Assembly (NCBI GenBank): GCA_021777835.1
Contig: JAJYDC010000001.1
Location: forward strand, 310,001 to 374,000
Origin: Bacteroidota bacterium
GTDB lineage: Bacteria > Bacteroidota > Ignavibacteria > Ignavibacteriales > Ignavibacteriaceae
Reading direction: 5' to 3'
DNA: 64,000 nt
Position numbers and translations under genes: made by a program. Under the pieces are notes generated by a model that saw only the letters and a list, made by a program, of their open reading frames with translations, did not search any database and was not told the DNA's origin. How positions within the stretch are numbered: position 1 is the stretch's first letter; each line of letters starts with the position of its first letter. This document shows positions 17,602-27,512 of this stretch, piece by piece.

Positions 17602-18471
17602 TTAAATGTCTAACTTTAGACCTTCAGTAGCAGCTACGCAAATTACATTAGATTTTTCATTTTTTATTATTTTAGAAGTTTCTTTATAAATTTCATCCAT
17701 CTTATTATCATCATAATCTGGATTAAAATGAAATAATATAAGATTTTTGACGTTTGCCAAAATACTAAAATAAGCAAGAATGCTATTGCTTGTATGTCCC
17801 CATCCCTTCTTTGTGAATGCATTATTTTCATCATAAAAAGTATCATGGATTAAATAATCACAATCTTTGCAAAATTGGATCAAATCAGCATTCAAGTTTT
17901 TTAATCCAGCAAATGAATGAGACAAGTTAAGGCTTTCCTTAATTAATTCATTATCCGGCATATAAACAATGGATTTCCCCGAAACTTGTATTTTGAAAGC
18001 TAATGCGGGTGAAGAATGGTTTGCTCTAATTGCTTGTAATTCAATATCATCAAATATCCTAAGATTGCCTGAAGAAATATTCTCAAACTCAATTCGACTT
18101 TTTACTTGATTAATCTTCACGGGGAAATAATGTTCATCCATTTGACCACTTAATAAAGTTTCAATACTTCTCTCTTTATTGCTCTCTCCAATAAAAATGA
18201 TCTTATTCTGTTCTGAATAAAGTGGCATAAAAAATGGTATCCCTTGAATATGATCCCAATGATAATGGGTAAGCAGAATTGTAATGTCTTTTCTAAAATC
18301 TTCTTCCTTTAAGTGTTTCCCTAATTCCCTGATTCCGCTACCAGCATCTAAAATAAAGATGTTATTATTGTCAGTTCGAAGTTCAACACAAGGTGTGTTT
18401 CCTCCATATTTTATAGTTTTATTCCCAGGCACGGGTATTGATCCACGAGTGCCCCAAAATTTTAGATACAT
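17602..18471 (-). CDS. MBL-fold metallo-hydrolase
   Basis: A metallo-beta-lactamase fold hydrolase. It begins FWGTRGSIPVPG, has GGNTPCVELR, and the metal motif THYHWDHIQG near residue 88, with later His/Asp in NHSSPA, HDTFY and GWGHTS. The N-terminus is typical of the subgroup often annotated cyclic-phosphodiesterase or RNase Z-like hydrolase, whose substrates are mostly unknown. Length is 289. It lies 28 bp upstream of ybeY and 7 bp downstream of the carbonic anhydrase gene, on the same strand. Confidence 0.82.
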   Translation of the reverse strand: MYLKFWGTRGSIPVPGNKTIKYGGNTPCVELRTDNNNIFILDAGSGIRELGKHLKEEDFRKDITILLTHYHWDHIQGIPFFMPLYSEQNKIIFIGESNKERSIETLLSGQMDEHYFPVKINQVKSRIEFENISSGNLRIFDDIELQAIRANHSSPALAFKIQVSGKSIVYMPDNELIKESLNLSHSFAGLKNLNADLIQFCKDCDYLIHDTFYDENNAFTKKGWGHTSNSILAYFSILANVKNLILFHFNPDYDDNKMDEIYKETSKIIKNEKSNVICVAATEGLKLDI

Positions 18472-18478
18472 TTTTTTC

Positions 18479-19042
18479 CTAAATATCTTTTAATGACTCG
18501 ATTGTCATTTCGGTATATTTTTTATACCTCATAGCTGATCTTTCAAAATCTCTAATCTCTTCTTCGCTTAAATCCCTCACGACTTTTGCGGGTACACCAG
18601 CAACTAATTTACCAGATGGTACTATAAAATTTGGTTTAATAACAGAGCCAGCTGCTACCATCGATTCACTTTCAACAACCGAACCGTCTAAAACTACTGA
18701 TCCTATCCCTATCAAACACATATCTTTAAGGGTACAACCATGTAGCTTTACAGAATGTCCTATGGTAACTTTGTCGCCAATGTTCAGTGGATATTTCCCA
18801 TTTGTGACATGTAGCATCGAACAATCCTGGATATTGGTGAAACTTCCAATTCGAATATAATGAACATCACCACGTATAACTGTGTTATACCAAACACTTG
18901 AATTATCCCCTATCGTTACGTCTCCTATGACTTTAACACCGGAGGCTAAAAACACATTTTCTCCCATTTTAGGATATTTGCCCATATAGGGGAAAAATTT
19001 TAACTCATTATCTAGTTCTTTGCGTATTTTGGAGGTATCCAT
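18479..19042 (-). CDS. Gamma carbonic anhydrase family protein
   Basis: A left-handed beta-helix trimeric protein of the gamma carbonic anhydrase/YrdA type. Hexapeptide repeats run through about residues 35-145 (for example VIGDVTIGDNSSVWYN). The metal-ligand histidines are in SMLHV and GHSVKLHGC. True carbonic anhydrase activity is not assured in this subgroup. I chose the ATG at 19042; an ATG five codons upstream (19057) is also open. Either start lies within the DUF3108 gene end (31 or 46 bp overlap), suggesting coupling. Confidence 0.85.
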   Translation of the reverse strand: MDTSKIRKELDNELKFFPYMGKYPKMGENVFLASGVKVIGDVTIGDNSSVWYNTVIRGDVHYIRIGSFTNIQDCSMLHVTNGKYPLNIGDKVTIGHSVKLHGCTLKDMCLIGIGSVVLDGSVVESESMVAAGSVIKPNFIVPSGKLVAGVPAKVVRDLSEEEIRDFERSAMRYKKYTEMTIESLKDI

Positions 19043-19836
19043 CCTGGCCTCTTCCATGATTTTAATTCTATCTTTACGTCACCTACTATTACTTTCATTT
19101 TTGCAAGTATTGGAACCGCAGCCTCATCATTCGAAAACCAACCTTCAAAGTATCCAGTCAATCCAAATATACTTATAAATTTCATTGTCCCGTCTATGTG
19201 GGTGCAAGCAATAGGATAATTTACTGCGTCAATAGTTATTCCACTTATATGTGAATTAAAATTTATCAGAGTATTTTCTTTCTTTTCTTTTATGAAACAA
19301 GGAAGAGTTTCAGTTCTATTTTGTCCACTGTTCATTCTAGCATAATATAAAAGTGAAAGACCGTCCTGATATTCCTTTTTCGCAGTAGTCGTTGAGTCTG
19401 TCCATAATTGTGAAGGATAAATTTTACCTTTCATAATGTGTATAAGTGAATTATTGTAATCAAAAGTATAATCTGTATAAGTTGTATAATCCTTACTCTG
19501 TACTAAGCCACGAAAAAAAATCGAATAAAACTCTGAGTTCATTGTCGTAATATAGACCTGGTGTAAACTAACAAAAGGGATTCCTGAATACGAGTCTATA
19601 TACCCTATTGCATTATAATAAACTTCCCCGTCTTCATTTTTTTTGCTTTTTACTACGATCTTAATTTCGCCTAGCTTTATAAAAGAATAACTGACCACAT
19701 AGGTTAATTCCTCTCCAACTTGTAGTCTCTTATCAGAGAAAAAACTATAACTGTAAGGTTTTATATTTTCGTATAAATTCCTAAATGGATGCAAAAATAA
19801 AAATGGTAATATTAATAATATTAATGCCCTTTTCAT
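19012..19836 (-). CDS. DUF3108 domain-containing exported protein
   Basis: A 274-residue protein with an N-terminal signal or anchor (ALILLILPFLFL) and the family start LQVGEELTYVVSYSFIKLGEI. DUF3108 proteins are predicted periplasmic beta-rich proteins of unknown role in Gram-negative bacteria. Its start overlaps the S41 protease stop by 4 bp and its end overlaps the carbonic anhydrase start. Processing or transport partnership with the protease is possible but not shown. Confidence 0.82.
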   Translation of the reverse strand: MKRALILLILPFLFLHPFRNLYENIKPYSYSFFSDKRLQVGEELTYVVSYSFIKLGEIKIVVKSKKNEDGEVYYNAIGYIDSYSGIPFVSLHQVYITTMNSEFYSIFFRGLVQSKDYTTYTDYTFDYNNSLIHIMKGKIYPSQLWTDSTTTAKKEYQDGLSLLYYARMNSGQNRTETLPCFIKEKKENTLINFNSHISGITIDAVNYPIACTHIDGTMKFISIFGLTGYFEGWFSNDEAAVPILAKMKVIVGDVKIELKSWKRPGWIPPKYAKN

Positions 19837-21452
19837 TTCAATCTTGCCAATTCTTTAGCATCACGAAATAAAGAAGCAGAATTTAAAAATTGAAGATCAC
19901 CGTTTAGCAGGACCTGATACCAGCCTCCATTATTCCAAAGACTTCTTGCTATTTCGGCTTTCAATCTAGTGCCAATATACTCCTTATCTTTCTCAAAATC
20001 TTCACTATTGAACTTAATTCCTTTTTGCCTGGCGAAGTCTATGAAATTGTCATAATCCTTGTTCGATAACTCGTAATAATTCATAAATGTTTTCAAATTA
20101 TCATCATAATTCTTTAAAATATCATTTTTATATTTACCAAGATAACTTAAAATGTATTGATAGAAAATGCTATTTTTTAATAATTCTGAAGTAAAAACAG
20201 TTACATTATTATCCACAATTATATAATCTGGAGTTATTCCCCCACCGCCATACACTATTCTCCCGTCATGCGTTTTGTACTCAGGCAAAGAACTGTCTTT
20301 TTCAGCAGTATGCTCGATGTTATTACCCGGTATATCATCGTTCTTTCCTGCATCTTCATAATATTCCTTTTTGCTCTGTATTTTTTTATAGTCACGTTGA
20401 ATAAGTCGGCCAGAAGGTGTGTAATACCTTGCTACTGTCAACCTTAATGCCGAGTTATCCGGCAGGGGAAATTGACGTTGAACTAACCCCTTCCCAAAAG
20501 TAGTTTCACCAACAATTAGTGCTCTATCCCAATCTTGCATTGCACCTGCGACAATCTCACTCGCAGAAGCACTTCCGCTGTTAACCAAAATTATTAACGG
20601 TAAATTTTTATATAGTGCCGGTTTTGATGCATAGTATTCTTCATCAAATTCTTTACGCCTTCCTTTAGTATATACTATTATTTTATTATCACCTAGGAAT
20701 AAATTGGATATTTTTACAGCTTGATTTAGATACCCACCTGGATTACCGCGAAGATCAAGGATGAGCTGTTTCATCCCCTTGTGTTTTAGGTTTATTAATG
20801 CACTATTTAATTCATCATAAGTAGTCTCTGCAAATCTTGAAATGCTGACATATCCAGTAATATTATTATACATGAAGTGAGCATCCACTGAGTATAACGG
20901 AATTTTAGCCCTTGGAACTTCATAATTGATTGGATCTCTTGTTCCAATTCTTAGAATTGTGAGTTTTACTTTTGTACCGATTGGTCCTCGCAACTTATTT
21001 CTAACCTGATCATTATTTATAGATATAGCACTCACATCATTTATTTTAATTATTTTATCTCCTGAAATTATCCCGAGTGCCTTACTTGGTCCTCCACTTA
21101 TAGGTGCAACAACAGTTAATGTATCGTTAAGAATTTGAAATTCTATCCCAATTCCATCAAATTCACCCTTAAAAGATTCCTCCACAGACTCTAATTGCTT
21201 TGCTGGGATGTAAACAGTATGCGGGTCTAACTTATTAAGCATCCCATTTATCGCAGCTTCAACTAGTTTTTGCTTGTCAACTTTTTCTACATAATATTTA
21301 TCGGTGTAAGTTAAAATATCTTTGAATTTAAGAATACTACCCTGGAGTTTGTTATCAAAGAACACTATATGAATCAGAATGCCAATCACTATTCCGACTG
21401 TCAAAACAACTATAGTAAAAGGTATTTTTATTCTATTGGATTCCATTTCCAT
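19833..21452 (-). CDS. S41 family C-terminal processing peptidase
   Basis: A periplasmic Ser/Lys protease with an N-terminal membrane anchor (about 11-30). A PDZ domain (about 85-170) includes FDGIGIEFQ and SGDKIIKIND. The S41 domain has the nucleophile in VNSGSASASEIVAGA and the catalytic Lys in GETTFGKGLVQ. Length (539) fits CtpA/Tsp-like proteins of Bacteroidota with an extra C-terminal helical region. Two ATG codons occur at 21452 and 21446. The stop overlaps the DUF3108 start. Confidence 0.92.
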   Translation of the reverse strand: MEMESNRIKIPFTIVVLTVGIVIGILIHIVFFDNKLQGSILKFKDILTYTDKYYVEKVDKQKLVEAAINGMLNKLDPHTVYIPAKQLESVEESFKGEFDGIGIEFQILNDTLTVVAPISGGPSKALGIISGDKIIKINDVSAISINNDQVRNKLRGPIGTKVKLTILRIGTRDPINYEVPRAKIPLYSVDAHFMYNNITGYVSISRFAETTYDELNSALINLKHKGMKQLILDLRGNPGGYLNQAVKISNLFLGDNKIIVYTKGRRKEFDEEYYASKPALYKNLPLIILVNSGSASASEIVAGAMQDWDRALIVGETTFGKGLVQRQFPLPDNSALRLTVARYYTPSGRLIQRDYKKIQSKKEYYEDAGKNDDIPGNNIEHTAEKDSSLPEYKTHDGRIVYGGGGITPDYIIVDNNVTVFTSELLKNSIFYQYILSYLGKYKNDILKNYDDNLKTFMNYYELSNKDYDNFIDFARQKGIKFNSEDFEKDKEYIGTRLKAEIARSLWNNGGWYQVLLNGDLQFLNSASLFRDAKELARLK

Positions 21453-21669
21453 TCAACTCATAATAACACTTGCGTAAAAAAACATAATGTATTATAATTA
21501 TTTAGAAAGTAGTTTTTGAAATTATCAATTTTATTCAAAGATTTTGATTATGATGTTTTATCTAATATTTTTCCAAAACGCCATTATGAATAATATCATC
21601 AAGAAGCACTTTAGTAATTTGTTGGTCATAATTGAAGTTTTAACCTAAAATTGTTGGGACATTTTTCAA

Positions 21670-22398
21670 TTATCTGACTTCCTCCCAGTTAGCAGAAATG
21701 GATCTCCTTCTTAACCAAACTGAGATGCCATTTTTTATCCATGAAACTGTAACCCTCCAGTAACCAAACTTTCTAAATCGTCTTGGAGATTCATATACAC
21801 TGATATAAGTGCTAAAAAATATTTTTCCCAACTTCCTAATTCTACGGAATAAATTGAATTCTTCTCCAGCGGCTAATGATTCATCATAACCACCTAACCT
21901 TTCATAAATTTCCTTTCTTACTACCTGGCATTCTCCCCTGCCCATTCCGAGACCTATTAAATTTAAAAAATGGAAATATTCGTTATAAATAAAATGGAAA
22001 AACTTATCTGATATAGTTTCATCTTCAGGAAAGACTTTAACTCTAAAAGTCAGCGCAAGAATTTCTTTATCATTAAAAATATTCTCTATATTGGTAAAGA
22101 ATAGTTTTAAATTATTAATCCGAACGTCTGCGTTGATAAAAATAAAAATACTACCGTTTGCTAAATTTGCTCCACAATTTCTACTGCTCGCTATGTTTTG
22201 TTTTTGTTGATTAGTATGTGCAATCACCTTTTCAGCTTTATCCAAAGCTATTTCTATGATTCTGTCTCTACTTCCGTCATCAGAAATTATAATATCAAAG
22301 TCTATTTCTTCCCTTAGTTTAATATCATTCAACAAACTTAAAAGATTCGACAGCAGTTTTGCTTCATTTAAAGTCGGAATGATAGCGCTGAATTTCAA
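21670..22398 (-). CDS. Family 2 glycosyltransferase
   Basis: A GT-A glycosyltransferase with the N-terminal nucleotide-binding motif AIIPTLNEAKLL, DDGSRDR, and FINADVRI in place of the usual DXD-containing motif (Asn-Ala-Asp). An acceptor-type motif GMGRGECQVVRKEIYERLGGY and a late AGEEFNLFRRIRK follow. No transmembrane segments are obvious, so it may act on the cytoplasmic face. Its sugar and acceptor are unknown. It is separated from the protease by 217 bp. Confidence 0.85.
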   Translation of the reverse strand: MKFSAIIPTLNEAKLLSNLLSLLNDIKLREEIDFDIIISDDGSRDRIIEIALDKAEKVIAHTNQQKQNIASSRNCGANLANGSIFIFINADVRINNLKLFFTNIENIFNDKEILALTFRVKVFPEDETISDKFFHFIYNEYFHFLNLIGLGMGRGECQVVRKEIYERLGGYDESLAAGEEFNLFRRIRKLGKIFFSTYISVYESPRRFRKFGYWRVTVSWIKNGISVWLRRRSISANWEEVR

Positions 22399-22436
22399 GT
22401 TTATTAATTAGATATTATTATAAAATTAACATTAAT

Positions 22437-23948
22437 TTAGCTTTTAACTTCTGGCTTCATTTGTGGAAAGAATATTACATCTCTTATGGAAATTTGGTTA
22501 GTCAATAACATTACAAGTCTGTCTATACCTATGCCCATTCCAGCAGTTGGCGGCATACCATATTCAAGAGCCCTTATGAAATCATCATCAATTTGATGAG
22601 CTTCATCGTCTCCTGCTTCTTTCATTTTCACTTGATCCTCAAATCGTGATTTTTGGTCAATTGGATCATTTAACTCACTAAATGCATTACATATTTCTCT
22701 TCCAGCAACATATCCTTCAAACCTTTCCACTAATCCAGCTTTTGAGCGATGTTTTTTTGCAAGTGGAGAAAGTTCAAGCGGATAATCTATAACAAATGTA
22801 GGCTGTATCAGGTCTGGCTGAACCAATTGACTAAACATTTCATCAATCAACTGCGCTTTTGTTTCTACATGAGCTAAGTCAATATTTAGCCTTTTTGCTG
22901 TAGCTCTAAGTTCCTCATTTGAAGCATTAATAACATCTATGCCAATTTTCTCTTTAAGTGTCTCAGTCATTGAAACTCTTCTCCAAGGTGAACTGAAATT
23001 AATGTTGCTGCTTTCAAATTCAAAATCCAAAGTTCCAAATACTTCGATGCAAATGTGGTTGATCATTTTCTCAACAAAATTCATCATCCATTCGTAATCC
23101 TTGTATGGAACATAAAGCTCCATCATCGTAAATTCAGGGTTATGAGTTTTATCCATTCCTTCGTTTCTAAAATCTTTCGATATCTCATATACGCCATTAA
23201 AACCGCCGACAATTAGTCTTTTTAGATATAGTTCATCCGCAATTCGCAAATATAGTCTTGTATCAAGCGCATTATGATGTGTCATAAATGGTCTGGCTGA
23301 AGCGCCACCATATATCGGCTGCAAAACTGGAGTTTCTACTTCGAGATAGCCAAATGAATCAACAAACCTTCTTAATGAAGAAATTATTTTGCTTCTTTTA
23401 ATGAATATATATTTGATTTCAGGATTAACTATTAGATCTAAGTAACGTTGCCTATATCGAAGTTCTTTATCTGCAAATTGATCATGTATAATTTTATTAC
23501 CTTGCTCATCAATCGTTTCTTTAGCAATAGGAATCGGTCGCAATGCTTTTGAAAGAAGCGTTAAATTTGATACATGAATAGAAATTTCTCCTGTTTTTGT
23601 TTTGAATATAAAACCCTCAACTCCAACGATATCTCCAATATCCATTAATTTAAAAGAATCGTAATTCTCTCCTATGTCATCCTTTCTTAAATATATCTGG
23701 ACTTTACCTTTATAATCATGAATGTGAGCAAATGAAGCTTTACCCATGCGGCGAATAGCCATTATTCTGCCTGCAATTCTAACTACGCGTTTTTCATCGT
23801 CAGCAAAAGAAGTTTTAATTTGTTCTGAGTCGGAATCATTATCAAACGAATATGCAAATGGTTCTATTCCCATTTTTCTTAGTTCTTCTAATTCTTCAAA
23901 TCGTCTTTTTATTAGGACATTAATATCTTGCTGATTGCTATTATCCAA
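22437..23948 (-). CDS. lysS: Lysine--tRNA ligase, class II
   Basis: Charges tRNA-Lys. An OB-fold anticodon-binding domain (about 55-155; VRIAGRIMAIRRMGKASFAHI) is followed by the class II catalytic core with motif 1 near residues 200-220, motif 2 FRNEGMDKTHNPEF, and motif 3 GMGIGIDRLVMLLTN. Length (503) is normal. It lies 13 bp downstream of dacB on the same strand, likely the same transcript. Confidence 0.97.
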   Translation of the reverse strand: MDNSNQQDINVLIKRRFEELEELRKMGIEPFAYSFDNDSDSEQIKTSFADDEKRVVRIAGRIMAIRRMGKASFAHIHDYKGKVQIYLRKDDIGENYDSFKLMDIGDIVGVEGFIFKTKTGEISIHVSNLTLLSKALRPIPIAKETIDEQGNKIIHDQFADKELRYRQRYLDLIVNPEIKYIFIKRSKIISSLRRFVDSFGYLEVETPVLQPIYGGASARPFMTHHNALDTRLYLRIADELYLKRLIVGGFNGVYEISKDFRNEGMDKTHNPEFTMMELYVPYKDYEWMMNFVEKMINHICIEVFGTLDFEFESSNINFSSPWRRVSMTETLKEKIGIDVINASNEELRATAKRLNIDLAHVETKAQLIDEMFSQLVQPDLIQPTFVIDYPLELSPLAKKHRSKAGLVERFEGYVAGREICNAFSELNDPIDQKSRFEDQVKMKEAGDDEAHQIDDDFIRALEYGMPPTAGMGIGIDRLVMLLTNQISIRDVIFFPQMKPEVKS

Positions 23949-23961
23949 AAAATACCTCCGA

Positions 23962-25464
23962 TTATTTTCTTCTGAAATTTGCTAACCGCAGACAAACTAG
24001 ATCCTGAATATTTTCAGCTAGTTTAACTGGTACATCAAAATTATTTACAATAATTGAAAAAGCTACTGGCTCATGGTCACCAGTATATGCATAGCCCGAA
24101 AGACTTCTTACTCCTTCCAAAAATCCTGTTTTTGCTCTTATGTTACCTTGTGCTTTGCTGTTTTGCATTCTGTCACCTAGAGTTCCGTCAACTCCTGCAA
24201 TTGGCAATGAATTATAATATGGTACAAAATCTTTATTTTTATACATATAACTAAGCAGTGTTACAATCTGCCTTGGTGTTACTAGGTCGAGTCTTGAAAG
24301 CCCGCTGCCGTCTACTATGTTCATACCCTCCGGATTAATTCCCATCTCTCTAAATAATCTATTTTCTGTAGCTATTCCATTTTCAGAAGATCCAAAATTC
24401 TTTGTCTCGAGCCCTATTGTCTTTAATAATTGTTCTGAAAAAAAGTTCTCACTGTTTTTATTTATTACTTTTATTATTTCTTTAAGTGGTGGGGAATATT
24501 GCGTAAAAAGCCTTGTCATTTTCGAATAGTCAAGAGGTTGTGAAATATCATCAACATCTATAGGATAACCGTCAATTGAGATGCCTTTTCTTTTTAATAC
24601 ATCTTTTAGTACTACCATCGCATACTGAGTCGGGTTGTTAACTGTTACAAATGTTTTTACAGTATCGGAGTTTTGTTTAATTGTTCCATAAACAGTAACC
24701 ACATTAGTCCCCATATCTCGATATACGTTAATCGAAGTAACTGAGTCTGTAGGAACTGTATTAACTTTATTTAATATTATTATATATTTTGTCGAGGGCT
24801 CAATTGATACTTGAGGAAGATGATTTTCTTTATTAACACTAACATATACGTTAACAACATTATCATTAAAAGAAATTGCGCTTGAGGGTGCTGCAAACCA
24901 CTCACTTTCATAGTCCCAACTCCAGCCTGCACCAAGTCCTACTTCATCAAACGCATTGTCATCTCCTATAATATTTCCCGTTATTTCATCAATGCCTAGT
25001 TTTGATAATGAATCCGCCCAATCTTCATAAACTTTGTATATGTTATCATCATAAAATCTACCTGAAATAGTTGGATCGCCTCTACCTTGAATTACCAAAT
25101 CCCCCTTAAGTACAGACCCGTCTATTTTCCCATTTATAAATATATTAGTCTTGAACTTATAATCACTCCCTAAAAGAACTAGCCCTGCTGCTGTGGTAAA
25201 TAATTTTAAGTTCGAAGCTGGCATAAATAGTTTATCTTCGTTTCGCTTATAAAAATATTCCCCCGTCTCAAGCGATTGTATGACTACTCCCCATTGTGCA
25301 TTACTGAAATTTGGATCATTAAAAATATCATTCATCTGCGACCAAAATTCCTGCATTGTGGAATAGGAGTATTTTGGGATAGAATCGCTAGCAGCAACTT
25401 GGGCATATACTGGGTAACCAATTATCAATACAAAAAAAATAAAAATAGAATTTTTAACGCCCAT
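23962..25464 (-). CDS. dacB: D-alanyl-D-alanine carboxypeptidase/endopeptidase (PBP4 class)
   Basis: A periplasmic class C penicillin-binding protein trimming peptidoglycan. A signal peptide occupies about residues 1-21. The active-site motifs are SxxK in MPASNLKLF (Ser84, Lys87), SxN in NKNSENFF, and KTG in RAKTGFLEG. The large insert between SxxK and SxN matches PBP4/DacB. Length is 500. It overlaps the pseudouridine synthase stop by 11 bp. Confidence 0.93.
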   Translation of the reverse strand: MGVKNSIFIFFVLIIGYPVYAQVAASDSIPKYSYSTMQEFWSQMNDIFNDPNFSNAQWGVVIQSLETGEYFYKRNEDKLFMPASNLKLFTTAAGLVLLGSDYKFKTNIFINGKIDGSVLKGDLVIQGRGDPTISGRFYDDNIYKVYEDWADSLSKLGIDEITGNIIGDDNAFDEVGLGAGWSWDYESEWFAAPSSAISFNDNVVNVYVSVNKENHLPQVSIEPSTKYIIILNKVNTVPTDSVTSINVYRDMGTNVVTVYGTIKQNSDTVKTFVTVNNPTQYAMVVLKDVLKRKGISIDGYPIDVDDISQPLDYSKMTRLFTQYSPPLKEIIKVINKNSENFFSEQLLKTIGLETKNFGSSENGIATENRLFREMGINPEGMNIVDGSGLSRLDLVTPRQIVTLLSYMYKNKDFVPYYNSLPIAGVDGTLGDRMQNSKAQGNIRAKTGFLEGVRSLSGYAYTGDHEPVAFSIIVNNFDVPVKLAENIQDLVCLRLANFRRK

Positions 25465-26194
25465 AGCTATTTATAACTCCTGATATTTCGAACTTTGTAA
25501 GTTGTCGATACGCGCCTTGTGGAATATCAGCTTTTATTCCTGCATAACTTATACGGTTTAATGAAACAACAGTATAGCCTAACGCTGCAAATATTTTCTT
25601 TACAAAATGATTTCTTCCTTCTGTTGCAATTACATTTATGAATTTTTTAGAATTTTTACTTGAGAAGTATACCTTGCTGAATCTTCCACGCTTTCCCTCA
25701 ATAAAAACTCCCGTTTGTAGCTTATCTATATCAGCATCCAAAATTGGGCGGTCAAGTTTAACTTCATATTCTCGAGGGACTTTATTTTTTGGATGAGTAA
25801 GCAAATTGGCAAAGTCACCATCATTAGTTAATAGTAATACACCCGTTGTGTTATAGTCAAGTCTACCGACTGGAAATATCTTCTCTTTTGTCTTAATTAA
25901 TTCAACTACTGTTTTACGGTCCTTTTCATCATCAGTTGTTGTAATTACCCCCATTGGTTTATTTAACAAATAATATAAATGTCTTTTAGGAGAGATTCTT
26001 TCTCCATCTAAAAAGACTTTATCTCTACCCAAATCAACTTTATAAAATAGCTTATCTATAACTTTATTATTGACAGAGACTCTTCCTTGTAAAATCATCT
26101 CTTCGGCTTTTCGTCTTGAACATATTCCGCTATCAGAAATAAATTTATTCAGCCTGGTCGTTGTTAACTTGTTCGTTGTTTGATTCATTTTCAA
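25454..26194 (-). CDS. rluB: Large- or small-subunit rRNA pseudouridine synthase (RsuA/RluB family)
   Basis: Isomerises a uridine in rRNA. The N-terminal S4 domain (TRLNKFISDSGICSRRKAEE) is followed by the catalytic domain with the active Asp in PVGRLDYNTTGVLLLTNDGD and the C-terminal motif NHFVKKIFAALGY. RluB, RluE, RluF and RsuA cannot be firmly separated. The start lies 50 bp inside scpB, an unusually long overlap; ATG codons at 26194 and 26188 are both possible. Confidence 0.85.
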   Translation of the reverse strand: MKMNQTTNKLTTTRLNKFISDSGICSRRKAEEMILQGRVSVNNKVIDKLFYKVDLGRDKVFLDGERISPKRHLYYLLNKPMGVITTTDDEKDRKTVVELIKTKEKIFPVGRLDYNTTGVLLLTNDGDFANLLTHPKNKVPREYEVKLDRPILDADIDKLQTGVFIEGKRGRFSKVYFSSKNSKKFINVIATEGRNHFVKKIFAALGYTVVSLNRISYAGIKADIPQGAYRQLTKFEISGVINSYGR

Positions 26195-26798
26195 CTGTTT
26201 CTTCCAAAAGATTCATCAATATTTTCTGCTTTTGCTCTAAGAAATCTTCGTCTTTCATAATCTCTTCAATTTCTCGAGGCTTAGGCAAATCACTTAATTT
26301 ATTTAGTCCAAAATATTTTAAAAATTCATCGGTTGTGCCATATAATAATGGTCTGCCTATTGATTCAGCTCTGCCTGTAATTGCCACGAGACTCTTTTCT
26401 AGTAAGGTAGTCAAAATATAATCGGAATTTACTCCTCTAATTGCTTCTATCTCAGGTTTTGTTATTGGCTGCTTATATGCAATTATAGCAAGTGTTTCAA
26501 GTGCAGCCTGACTAAGCCTCCTTTTGCTCTTTTCCGACGATAAAAATCCTACATATTTTGCATTCTCGGGCTTAGTAGCATATAAAAATCCGTTCGCAAC
26601 TTTCACTATTTGGAATGCAATATTTTGTGCATCATATTTTTTATTTAACTCATCAACGACATTTTCTATTTCGTCAATTGAAATATGTGTATCTTCCCCA
26701 TCTATGCCTTTAATAGCTTTTACGATTTCATTCGATGATATAGGATCATCAGAAGAAAAAATTAAAGCTTCAATTATTGAAAAATATAAATTATCCAT
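26145..26798 (-). CDS. scpB: Segregation and condensation protein B
   Basis: A kleisin-associated winged-helix partner of the SMC complex that condenses and segregates chromosomes. Two tandem winged helices are recognised by the IEALIFSSDDPIS start and the QAALETLAIIAYKQPITKPEIEAIRGV motif near residues 95-123. The C-terminal tail (about 195-217) is Asn/Glu-rich, low in complexity, and overlaps the rluB start. The start overlaps scpA by 8 bp. Confidence 0.92.
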   Translation of the reverse strand: MDNLYFSIIEALIFSSDDPISSNEIVKAIKGIDGEDTHISIDEIENVVDELNKKYDAQNIAFQIVKVANGFLYATKPENAKYVGFLSSEKSKRRLSQAALETLAIIAYKQPITKPEIEAIRGVNSDYILTTLLEKSLVAITGRAESIGRPLLYGTTDEFLKYFGLNKLSDLPKPREIEEIMKDEDFLEQKQKILMNLLEETVENESNNEQVNNDQAE

Positions 26799-27510
26799 TG
26801 GTTATTTTGAATAAGACAAAATCATTAAAATTAGGCGATTCTTTAATCCCGATCATTCCCATTTTCGTTAATTCAAGAAGAGCAACAAATGTAATTACTA
26901 TTCTAATTTTTTCCCTCATATCGTTAATTAGACTAAGAAAATGAAGCTCTGTTTCCTTCTCTAAATTGCTCATTATAAAGGATATTTGCTCTTCAATAGA
27001 AATATTTATTTTCTTTATCTCATGAAATACTTCTGTCTTAACACCGTCTAAAACCTTTTTAATTGCTTTCGCCAAGTCAAAGATAGTAACATTCTTTAAT
27101 AGAATTTCATAATCAGGTGGAGCTATTTTCTCATCAGCAGAGTAATTTCCTCGATAATTAATTTTCCTTTGACTTGTTTCAAAGAAAGAAAGTTCTTCCG
27201 ACATTTCTTTGTATTTTTTATATTCTAACAATGCTTGGATTAGTTCTGACCTAGGATCAATTTCTTCTCCTTTTTCATCAATTTCTCTAGGAAGTAATAG
27301 CCTGACTTTAATATGCATCAAAGTAGAAGCCATTAGAATAAAGTCACCTGCAAGCTCAAGATCAAGCATTTGTATAAGATTTACATAATCTAAAAATTCT
27401 TTTGTTATTTTGGAAATAGGAATGTCGTAAATATTCAGCTCATCTCTTTTTATAAAAAAAAGGAGAAGATCAAGCGGACCCTCAAACTGGTCTAACTTAA
27501 TTTTGTACAC
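26791..27510 (-). CDS. scpA: Segregation and condensation protein A (kleisin)
   Basis: Bridges the SMC head domains and binds ScpB. The family start KLDQFEGPLDLLLFFIKRDE, the DLELAGDFILMASTLMHIK motif, and a C-terminal winged-helix end are present. Length (239) is normal. It lies directly downstream of trpS (2 bp gap) and overlaps scpB by 8 bp, so trpS-scpA-scpB-rluB-dacB-lysS reads like one transcript. Confidence 0.94.
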   Translation of the reverse strand: MYKIKLDQFEGPLDLLLFFIKRDELNIYDIPISKITKEFLDYVNLIQMLDLELAGDFILMASTLMHIKVRLLLPREIDEKGEEIDPRSELIQALLEYKKYKEMSEELSFFETSQRKINYRGNYSADEKIAPPDYEILLKNVTIFDLAKAIKKVLDGVKTEVFHEIKKINISIEEQISFIMSNLEKETELHFLSLINDMREKIRIVITFVALLELTKMGMIGIKESPNFNDFVLFKITNG

Positions 27511-27512
27511 AT

